Source of the DNA: Saccoglossus kowalevskii
Taxonomy: Eukaryota; Hemichordata; Enteropneusta; Harrimaniidae
NCBI RefSeq assembly: GCF_000003605.2
Contig: NW_003138387.1
Coordinates: forward strand, 4,675 to 17,743
Length of the DNA stretch: 13,069 nucleotides
Direction: 5' to 3'
Shown: positions 6,263-13,069 of the stretch, in pieces
How positions within the stretch are numbered: the stretch's first letter is position 1
Layout: every line of letters begins with the position of its first letter
The notes under the pieces: model-generated
The model's input: the letters and a program-made list of their open reading frames with translations, nothing else
What the model was told of the DNA's origin: nothing
The model's database searches: none
Translations under genes and position numbers: made by a program

Positions 6263-9200
6263 GTGAGTATGTGGGCATTTTATCACGGAGGTTGGGGAGG
6301 GAGAGTTTAGAGCTGGAGGTGAATTTAGTAAATATGTACTGTAATCAAACCCCATGATTAGATTTAGAGTACAACTACAAGGGTTTTGACCTCGTTCTTA
6401 TTTTTTTTAAATAAGGGTTTGTATGTACCTTCATTGATTTATGAACTTATTGTGGTGCTGAATTTAGGTAATCTTAATACAGTAATATCAATTTGGCATC
6501 GCAAATAAAAGTCTACAAAAGTAGAATATTTCTTGTATTTCATCATCAAAAATATATATATTGTTTATTAAACTCTCATCAAAGCAAAACCATGACACAA
6601 AACACTAAGTTAGATGTTCTTAACTGAAGTAGTATACCGATTGTACGTAAGATACATGTACTTAAGGTGTCTGTCGGTACACTGATATATTAAAAAGTCA
6701 TTGTGGATGTTGTTTTGCAGGGTATACAGCACTACATAGAGCAGCAGCGTGGGATAAATTAGATTGTATTAAATGTTTAGTCGAGTTTGGAGCTAACATG
6801 AAAATGAAAACAACTCACGGAGAACGAGCCAAGGAAATAGCATTGAGATACAACAGGACAGAGTGTGCCTTTTACCTTGACTGGGCAGGTAAGACAAATA
6901 GATATTATGAAAATACCACAAAATATGCAAGAAGGCATTATGGAAATCATATTGACCAACAAGTAGCATACTGCCTGATTGTATACTTTGCCAGTTTCTT
7001 GTGATTTTTGTAGTAATAATTTATTAAGAGATAACGACTAAAAATGCAAACAAAAAACATCATGTGCTGTACAAGCATTTGCTTTTAATAAAGGGATTCT
7101 ATTTCATCTCATGCTACAGTGCTTCTGCATCTAATGTATCAAAAGAAAGTGTTTGAATGTAAAAGAAGTACGGTATACGCAGTTGATGTATCTCTGTGTA
7201 GAAGATGCAAATGCCGAATGTACTGAAATTTCATTGCCACTGACTGAGTTTCACTAAATGGAAAATAATTTGTAAGTTTTGGTTACTCAGTGAAGTCGTA
7301 ATTAATTCATCACATTCACTTAATTGTATCTGCATTTCTTTGTTTGTGTGACATCAGAGGCAAGGTATGAATTACAACATCTTTGCAAGGAAACAAAAGA
7401 AACCATTGAAGATCCACAGAAAGTCTTGGGAAGACTGACTAAAGACGATAAGGTAAGTTAAACATTGCAGGGTTTTTCTGGAGATTTGATCATTATGCAT
7501 CAAAGCGTTAATCTCACCGTGCTCTTACATATACAGATCACGTGTGACCAGGCTTTCTGCCAGCCACATGTCTACCTGCCATTTTAGCTACCACTTCCCG
7601 TTTTAGAAATGTACAAAATTTCATTTGACAAGCACAATTTATACAAACCTGTTCAATTTTCATTGGAAATTACCTGTAATTTACAAAATGACCACTGAAA
7701 TTGGAAACATGTACATGTGTTTTCACAGTTTTTCCTTTGAATTATGTTATGTATGTTAACTTTTAAGCCGTTTCAAAACCCAATAAAATATTATTATTAG
7801 TATCGTAAAATCTGTAATAGAAGCTGCATTCCCAGTACATTTTTTTTTGAACAATTGAGAACCAGAAATTCATCATTTCTCATATGTGTAGATGCTCTAA
7901 TAGCTAGAATAAGCACCCCTCTGTTGCATTATTGGTATATCACTTTCTGTACTTCTAGATTACTGCTCTAAATGCATGTAGTGAGAAGCAAGAATGGCTG
8001 GAAACGACAGAAAATCCAACTATTGAAGATTTTGTACAACAGAAGAAGGAATTTGAGGAGATATTACAACCTATACAAATCAAACTATCAGAACCACGTA
8101 AGTATCTTGAAGCATGCTTATAGCTTGTCATTTACATCATCTTCATTCTTTGTTTATAAAGATGCATCATATTTAGTAAATGCAGCTGAGATATAAACAA
8201 GACACACTCAAGATTTGAATTACAGATAAATGCTGCCTAGCAGTAAATTTTCAACATGTTCCCATGGAAACAATTATGATTTTTGGATATCATTGAACCT
8301 TACTCTGGTAGCCATTTTGAATTGAAAACTAGTTAGAGCACACTCTTGCATTACAAAATGCAATACCCCGAACATATTCTTCCAATATTATATATTCCTT
8401 TCTGAAATGCAAGGATGCATGCCATATACAGTTAGGTATTTTTCAGGAAGTATAACAACACTTGCATATTTCTTTAATAATGAATTTTTGTGTATTTTTT
8501 GCTCAGAATCAACCAATGATTAGTGGAGTAACATTACAGCTTGTCAGTCGGCTTAGATGAGGGCATAATTTATGCACAACCAGTTTTACAATTACTTTTA
8601 GTAGATTCTTTCATTTCTCATTTTATTTGTGACTCTATATTCAGAGTTGTTAGAATAGTGTTCAAGGTCAGTATGTTTAATAACACAGCCAAGTATAACA
8701 CCAATTTGAACATAATCAAATTTAAAAACTCTAGTAAAAGTTATTAAACTAATTTATTCATAGTTTCTTATTTTTAATATCTAAATAATGCATGGTAAGT
8801 TATTTGAAAATCAATTATATTAAGTTATAAATATGTTTAATAGAGTAAACATTTTTACAGTATAGATTAAATGTTTTCTTCGGCATGATTTTGTTATATC
8901 ACAGTTTTGATGCACGCTATAATAGTGTTTAGTTCTGTAATGTTTTGATATCCAGGGGGTGAGCACTCCTATTGTATTAGCTTGTGTGTGTAGCTGATTG
9001 GACTAAGTGATCTTTTTAAGTATTGATCTGATTAGAATGAGATGTAGGAAACGGCTCAGCTCTGGTCACTTTCGATTATACTAACATACACAATCTCTAA
9101 CTATGATTTGACCTTACAAGTCTCAAATGTTCAACAGTTAATCAGACTTTTTGTTCCAAATTATTTACTTTTCATGTTTCAGGCTTTTCTCTTGTGAAGA

Positions 9201-10649
9201 TCAAACCCTGTATAGCTACAAGAAATTCAGCAAATTTGACTCAATGCATGAATTTACATATATTTTAAATCAACAACATCTTTACCGGTAATTAGTGAAA
9301 TCACAGATAAGCTAATTAGCTAATTGGTCAAAAATATCTCACAATGTGTGAATTTGGTCCAACACAAACAATTTATTGAAAAAAAAAGAAGAAGCCTAGT
9401 CATAATTTTTGACAAAATTGGTAATAAATCGCATGGCAATGTTCATTAGTTTATTATGTACAATGATGAAGCTAATGTCCACCGGTACAATGAAATATCA
9501 TTATTTTTTGTGTTACAGTTAAGCTTTTTGGGAAATGTGTCCTAATATTTTTTGAAAATTGCTATTTTTAGAACAATTCAATAGAACACGATGTTAAAGA
9601 AAAATTGCATTTTTTGACACATTTTAAAACCCAGATTTTTTAAATAATTCAGAATAACAAAAAGTACTCCATCATTAACAATTTATGTTTTTTCATCCTA
9701 TGTAACCAGGCTAGATTTTGAGATATTGCATAATATCTCTGCCATAGGAACCTGTGGTAAAAGTGTTATAATAGTGTCAAAATGGTGACTTTCCACTAAA
9801 ATACAACCATCAATTTCTGAAAAAAAAAGGCTGGTGACCACAAACTTTTTTTTTAGGTCAATACATATCCTTATATTGCCTTGGAGTACATTTTATTGGA
9901 AAATGAATAAATTCTGGGTTTTTAAATTTATGAATAGGCTTCTACCTTAATGTTGGAAAAATTTTGGTGGACAAAATTATAGTGTTGAAAAAGAATGGTT
10001 TTATTGTTCATTCAGCATAATTGTCATTTTTTTTCTTTATTTCTCTTTTCTTAACTGCTGAAATGTTACCCAAGATTCAAATATATTTTATGTTGCTTTC
10101 AACCACACACAAAGTCCAATCATCTCCACTCACAAAACTATAAAAATGGTGTAGACTGAACATAAAACTGCTAAAACTCTCAATTTTTATATTCTGAAGT
10201 GAATTTTCATGACAAAATAAACCTCTTAATTTGTTTCCATTTTACAAAATTCTGAACAACAAATAAATATATATAATGTAAGTGCATTAATTTATTACTG
10301 GGTTGAAATTTTGCTGTTTTCACTGATAAGTGAAATCTGCTAAATTAGAATCATGTGAACCTGTTAAATTACTGTAGAACTTGTTTAAACTAGCAAATTA
10401 TTGAATTTTTAAAAAACAGTGGGTATGCTCAAAATAAAGAATTTATATCCCAGTAGAAATTAATGCTTTTGCAGTATTTTCAAAATTACACAGTGTGACA
10501 CAAATATTTAGCTGTAGAAATAGGTCATATCAAATTGATAAACGTTTTTGTGCATGATCATTGATTTGTAAATTTGGGAAATGAGAAACATTTTTAATTT
10601 TTCTGTTATTCTGATTTTCACAGCTCCTGAAAAACCACATCGACGATAA
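5860..10649 (+). CDS. ANKRD45: ANKRD45-like protein: ankyrin repeats plus HSP70-lid-like C-terminus (complete, 5 exons)
   Basis: Exons 5860-6262, 6721-6888, 7358-7452, 7959-8097 and 10624-10649 join in frame to 276 residues. An in-frame TGA at 5836-5838 supports the ATG at 5860. The protein has an acidic N-terminus (about 1-68, with five Asp before RAPVDLAC). Ankyrin repeats follow at about 69-98, 99-134 and 135-167, then a final incomplete repeat at 168-190 (THGERAKEIALRY). Residues 192-265 align by eye with the HSP70 C-terminal helical lid, and the end is a short basic tail. The repeat containing TALHRAAAWD, the THGERAKEIALRY segment and its place beside KLHL20 point to ANKRD45. The vertebrate protein has been linked, as I recall, to cilia and cell-division structures; its biochemical role is not settled. 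The HSP70 lid lacks any ATPase domain here. Confidence 0.9.
6263..6720 (+). other. ANKRD45: ANKRD45 intron 1 (458 bp)
   Basis: Phase 1 intron from gtgagtat to tgttttgcag. AT-rich, with no feature recognised beyond the splice sites. Confidence 0.88.
6721..6888 (+). CDS. ANKRD45: ANKRD45 exon 2 (third and last ankyrin repeats)
   Basis: This 168-bp exon has the acceptor tgttttgcag and the donor GGCAG|gtaaga, phase 1 at both ends, so it could be skipped without a frameshift. It encodes GYTALHRAAAWDKLDCIKCL, a canonical ankyrin repeat with TALHRAA. Then come VEFGANMKMKT and the THGERAKEIALRYNRTECAF segment ending in YLDWA. The THGE..A..IA...N pattern is a degenerate last repeat that caps the stack. 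Confidence 0.92.
6889..7357 (+). other. ANKRD45: ANKRD45 intron 2 (469 bp)
   Basis: Phase 1 intron from gtaagaca to gacatcag. It lies at the junction between the ankyrin stack and the HSP70-lid-like segment, as expected if the lid was added as an exon module. I see nothing else in it. Confidence 0.88.
7358..7452 (+). CDS. ANKRD45: ANKRD45 exon 3 (first half of HSP70-lid-like region)
   Basis: This 95-bp exon follows the acceptor gacatcag and ends at GATAAG|gtaagtt in phase 0. It is too short to stand out as an open frame and was found by matching splice sites and phase. It encodes the second part of a Glu codon and then ARYELQHLCKETKETIEDPQ and KVLGRLTKDDK (residues 191-222). The pattern A..EL......K..IED......L...DK resembles the HSP70 lid helix that begins AKN.LE and runs to the IS..DK segment. 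Confidence 0.9.
7453..7958 (+). other. ANKRD45: ANKRD45 intron 3 (506 bp)
   Basis: Phase 0 intron from gtaagtta to gtacttctag, dividing the lid-like region at the DDK/ITAL junction. AT-rich; no repeat or RNA gene recognised. Confidence 0.88.
7959..8097 (+). CDS. ANKRD45: ANKRD45 exon 4 (second half of HSP70-lid-like region)
   Basis: This 139-bp exon follows the acceptor tgtacttctag and ends at ACCAC|gtaagta in phase 1. It encodes ITALNACSEKQEWLETTENP, TIEDFVQQKKEFEEILQPIQ and IKLSEP (residues 223-268). The order of C..K..WLE, then a charged turn, then a K.EFE......PI...L helix is the signature end of the HSP70 helical bundle (C.E...WL, then EFE...KELE.....PI...LY). The final EEVD-type HSP70 tail is absent. 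A different reading frame is also open from 7972 but gives no recognisable protein. Confidence 0.9.
8098..10623 (+). other. ANKRD45: ANKRD45 intron 4 (about 2.5 kb)
   Basis: Phase 1 intron from gtaagtat to gattttcacag, five times longer than the other introns of this gene. It is strongly AT-rich with many homopolymer A and T runs. Open frames such as 8541-8747 have no family resemblance. A 10-base palindrome with a homeodomain-type TAATTA core lies at 9311-9320. I found no mobile element, RNA gene or additional exon. Confidence 0.7.
10624..10649 (+). CDS. ANKRD45: ANKRD45 terminal coding exon (26 coding bases)
   Basis: After the acceptor ctgattttcacag the sequence completes the split Pro codon and reads Pro-Glu-Lys-Pro-His-Arg-Arg-stop (TAA at 10647-10649). 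The phase (1) matches the donor at 8098, and the product ends sensibly just after the lid-like helix. It is the first acceptor I see after exon 4 that fits both phase and a nearby stop. An unseen extra exon within the 2.5-kb intron or a different last exon cannot be excluded. Confidence 0.7.
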
Positions 10650-10691
10650 ACTTGAGTTTCCGCATGTTGTGTATATACTGAATTTTCTTCT

Positions 10692-10714
10692 CTGCTGCTG
10701 TTGCTGTTGTTGCT
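10692..10714 (+). repeat. Short CTG/TTG triplet run in the 3' UTR
   Basis: About seven consecutive CTG or TTG triplets, 43 bases after the stop codon. The run is short and interrupted, so it may vary in length but has no evident function. Confidence 0.7.
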
Positions 10715-10951
10715 TCAACTACTAAGGATATCTCTTATCAGTACCACTTGGTTCCAACCACTGAACCTGTTAATAGAAGGCTCTTTGGATAAGTCTGGGG
10801 GTTCCATTCCATTCATTCTACCTCTACCGCTCATCACTTTATTCCCGGTGGAATTGATTGTTCTCAATAATGAAGAAATTGTTTTTTTACTGAATTGTGA
10901 TATGTTAGATATAAAACTATTTTCACTAGTTTTTATCAAATGTGCGATTCA

Positions 10952-10957
10952 AATAAA
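10952..10957 (+). terminator. Polyadenylation signal of ANKRD45
   Basis: This is the canonical AATAAA hexamer about 300 bases after the stop codon, the first good one after the terminal exon. It is followed by a T-rich and TGTATATA-containing stretch suitable as a downstream element. The call depends on 10624-10649 being the real last coding exon. Confidence 0.6.
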
Positions 10958-10979
10958 CTGACCTGATTTTTTATGTATA

Positions 10980-12520
10980 TATATATTGTTCAAAATATGT
11001 TATTGAACTTTTTGATATTGTTTATCTTGAGATTTTTTATCAAAAATTGAGATTTGTGTATTAGATATATTTAATGAACCTGCCTTTTTATTGATTTATA
11101 ACTCCTAATATGTCAGATCATATATTCAATATTTTGTTTGGACCAAATTAAACACTGTTTGTAAATTTTGATGAATATGTTAATGTCTTCTTAAAAGTAA
11201 ACTAATGTATTCAAGTCATCCTTCATAAAAGCTGATAAAAGGTATCAGTTGTAATTATTATTCATACTTCTGACCTTTGGCCCTGCAATGTGAATAATTC
11301 TAGCCTCTTATTTATCCTTTTTAATGTTGAATTTGCCTTTCAGATGATAAACTCCAATAATTTTTTAATATTTGTTTTCAGAAAATTTGATGAACAACTG
11401 TGGCCAATGGGAAATTGTTTTTGTTCTAAAATATAGAATTATGCACAAAATGTGATACCAAATTAATTCAAAAGTTGGATTATCAGTTTTATCTTATTCA
11501 CACCAATCTGATGTCATGTACCATACTTTGATTAATATGTACTGAAAAGATTATATTTTGAATCCATATCTTCCAAATAGATAAATGTGAATTTTATTTT
11601 GTCACAGTATAATGCAAATTGGGCGACACTCTATCACAGAACATCACAAGTTTTAATGAATGATATGCAATGAATTTTGGACATTTATTCTAATGAGGGT
11701 TAATAACTATAGTGTTTTCCTTTGAAAATTTGCTGCAACGTTTTTCACAATTTTATTTATTTTGATCATTGTTAATTTTTGGACCTGATGGATGCAATTT
11801 TCATTGGCTACAGGTTGTGATAGGTATTTTTGAAAAAATTATATTTAATATGCAGACTTAATTTGTAAATGGCAAAACTAAACTTGGGTGTTTCAAAGGT
11901 TAAAAAGTGAAGTTCATCAAAGGGTTAAGGCTAAAATCCTTTGAAATATTCATTTCATAATAAGCTAAATTAATATCATAATTTTAAATTATGTTTCCCA
12001 CTCTAAAGATGGTTTGGAGGGGCTTGCAGGAAACTGAAAAATCATGTGAATAAGTTTGTGTAAAATAGTTTTGTTGACATGGCTATTCAGTATTGACTGG
12101 ATTAATTGCATCACATGAATTACCTTTGTGTATTTGTATTGTATATTGGTTATTACAGAATATAATCAGTTTTATTACAAAAAAAATGTGTGCTTTAGTC
12201 ATTTTATAGAAACATGTGAAAATGCATACAGTTATCATTGCGTCAAATTCATACGGTTCAATTCACCACGTTAAATTACCTACCATAGACTCCAGTCAGT
12301 CAAAATTACTATTTTGAACTGTACCCTAGGCATTAATCTGCAATTCAGCCAATGACAGAGAGAGAAATCTAGGTCAGGGGAAGCCCCATGACTTCAACAC
12401 TGACCAAGGTCAAGAGGTCAGCACTATCTTGCCTTATGTTAACTCTTTGTTTTCTCTGCACTGAGTGTGCATCGTAGCAAAACAGTCGGTCAGTCAGCAG
12501 TTTTCCAACTGAATTTTCTG
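10980..12520. other. Intergenic region without a recognised gene
   Basis: This is AT-rich sequence between the ANKRD45 polyadenylation signal and the right-hand minisatellite. I checked both strands for coding stretches flanked by splice sites and found none. The only local structure noted is a group of AGGTCA half-sites at 12371-12420. Confidence 0.7.
12371..12420 (+). promoter_or_regulatory. Cluster of AGGTCA nuclear-receptor half-sites
   Basis: AGGTCA occurs at 12371-12376, 12407-12412 and 12415-12420; the last two form a direct repeat with 2-base spacing (DR2). An inverted TGACC at 12401-12405 abuts them. Nuclear receptors bind such arrays, but no gene is near enough in the window to assign a target. 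Confidence 0.3.
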
Positions 12521-12543
12521 TACACCTCTACTGTGCTTCTGTA

Positions 12544-13069
12544 CTCTAGTTTCACACTATTCCACTACTTTGTACTCCAGTTTCACACTTTACACCACTA
12601 TTCTAAAATTTACACATTAGTTCCACATATTGCATCACTATTCTACTACTTTGCATGTTAGTTTCACACTTTACACCACTATTCTAAAATGTACACATTA
12701 GTTTCACATTTTGCATCACTATTCTAAAATTTACACATTAGTTTCACACTTTACACCACTATTCTAAAATTTACACATTAGTTTCACATTTTGCATCACT
12801 ATTCTACTACTTTGCATGTTAGTTTCACACTTTACACCACTATTTCAAAATTTACACATTAGTTTCACATATTGCATCACTATTCTACTACTTTGCATGT
12901 TAGTTTCACACTTTACACTACTATTCCAAAATTTACACATTAGTTTCACACTTTGCATCACTATTTCTCTACTTTGCATGTTAGTTTCAAACTTTACACC
13001 ACTATTCTAAAATGTACACATTAGTTTCACATATTGCATCACTATTCAACTACTTTGCATGTTAGTTCA
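12544..13069. repeat. Alternating 40/41-bp minisatellite (81-bp dimer), continues past window
   Basis: After a short irregular unit (12544-12576), units begin at 12577, 12617, 12658, 12698, 12738, 12778, 12819, 12859, 12900, 12940, 12981 and 13021. The 40-bp type A has TTAGTTTCACACTTTACACC and ends in AAAATTTACACA. The 41-bp type B has CACATATTGCATC and ends in CTACTACTTTGCATG. They alternate A-B, so the higher-order period is 81 bp. The unit at 12698-12737 is a hybrid with a B front and an A end. The array is cut by the right edge at 13069. Confidence 0.93.

Larger units (their letters stand above)
10650..10975 (+). other. ANKRD45: ANKRD45 3' UTR
   Basis: The segment runs from the TAA stop at 10647-10649 to just beyond an AATAAA at 10952-10957, giving a 3' UTR of about 320 bases. 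T-rich and TG-containing sequence follows the signal. It contains a short CTG/TTG triplet run near its start. The cleavage point is estimated at 15-25 bases after the hexamer. Confidence 0.6.

Noticed and set aside
7972-8196. Plus-strand open frame of 74 residues over ANKRD45 exon 4
   Set aside because: It is in a different frame from the conserved lid-like residues and runs through the splice donor.
8541-8747. Extra coding exon in ANKRD45 intron 4
   Set aside because: The open frame is AT-driven, has no flanking splice sites in the right phase, and the joined exon 4 to terminal exon already gives a sensible end.
9311-9320. GCTAATTAGC palindrome as a homeodomain regulatory site
   Set aside because: A 10-base AT-rich palindrome is expected by chance in this composition and nothing else near it supports function.
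12467-13010. Plus-strand open frames of about 64 residues in the right-hand repeat
   Set aside because: They exist because the 81-bp dimer is a multiple of three; the translation simply repeats Phe/His/Leu-rich phrases and has no gene signals.

Overview
This is a window of animal nuclear DNA. It is AT-rich and intron-rich, with GT..AG splice sites at every exon boundary, and it has none of the signs of a bacterial or viral genome. The two genes found are compact orthologues of vertebrate genes with introns of about 0.5-2.5 kb, which suggests an invertebrate, probably a marine deuterostome or lophotrochozoan. The sequence alone does not fix the species.

Layout. Positions 1 to about 5.55 kb hold the 5' part of a minus-strand gene encoding a BTB-BACK-Kelch protein, clearly KLHL20. 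The BTB and BACK domains lie on three coding exons (3431-2913, 1630-1472, 921-711). All but the first residues of the Kelch propeller lie beyond the left edge. A noncoding first exon is inferred at about 5550-5445. Positions 5860-10649 hold a complete plus-strand gene in five coding exons (5860-6262, 6721-6888, 7358-7452, 7959-8097, 10624-10649), joining to 276 residues. It is ANKRD45-like: ankyrin repeats followed by a segment that aligns by eye with the helical lid of HSP70 chaperones. A 3' UTR with an AATAAA signal follows. From about 11 kb to 12.5 kb I see no gene. The right edge is an alternating 40/41-bp minisatellite that runs out of the window.

Context. The genes are head-to-head, with about 300 bp between the inferred KLHL20 first exon and the ANKRD45 start codon. 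This gap and its edges carry ETS-, YY1- and CRE-like motifs, so a shared bidirectional promoter is likely. As I recall, KLHL20 and ANKRD45 are also divergent neighbours on human 1q25, so the pairing looks like ancient microsynteny. The KLHL20 5' UTR intron holds a GC-richer repeat patch: two arrays of 16-bp GGGGTC units in opposite orientation, and a diverged tandem duplication of about 150 bp.

The products are not known to share a pathway. KLHL20 is a CUL3 ubiquitin-ligase adaptor. ANKRD45 is a poorly understood, possibly chaperone-related protein. The points most worth a second look are the ankyrin/HSP70-lid architecture, the conserved divergent pair, and the 16-bp repeat family.
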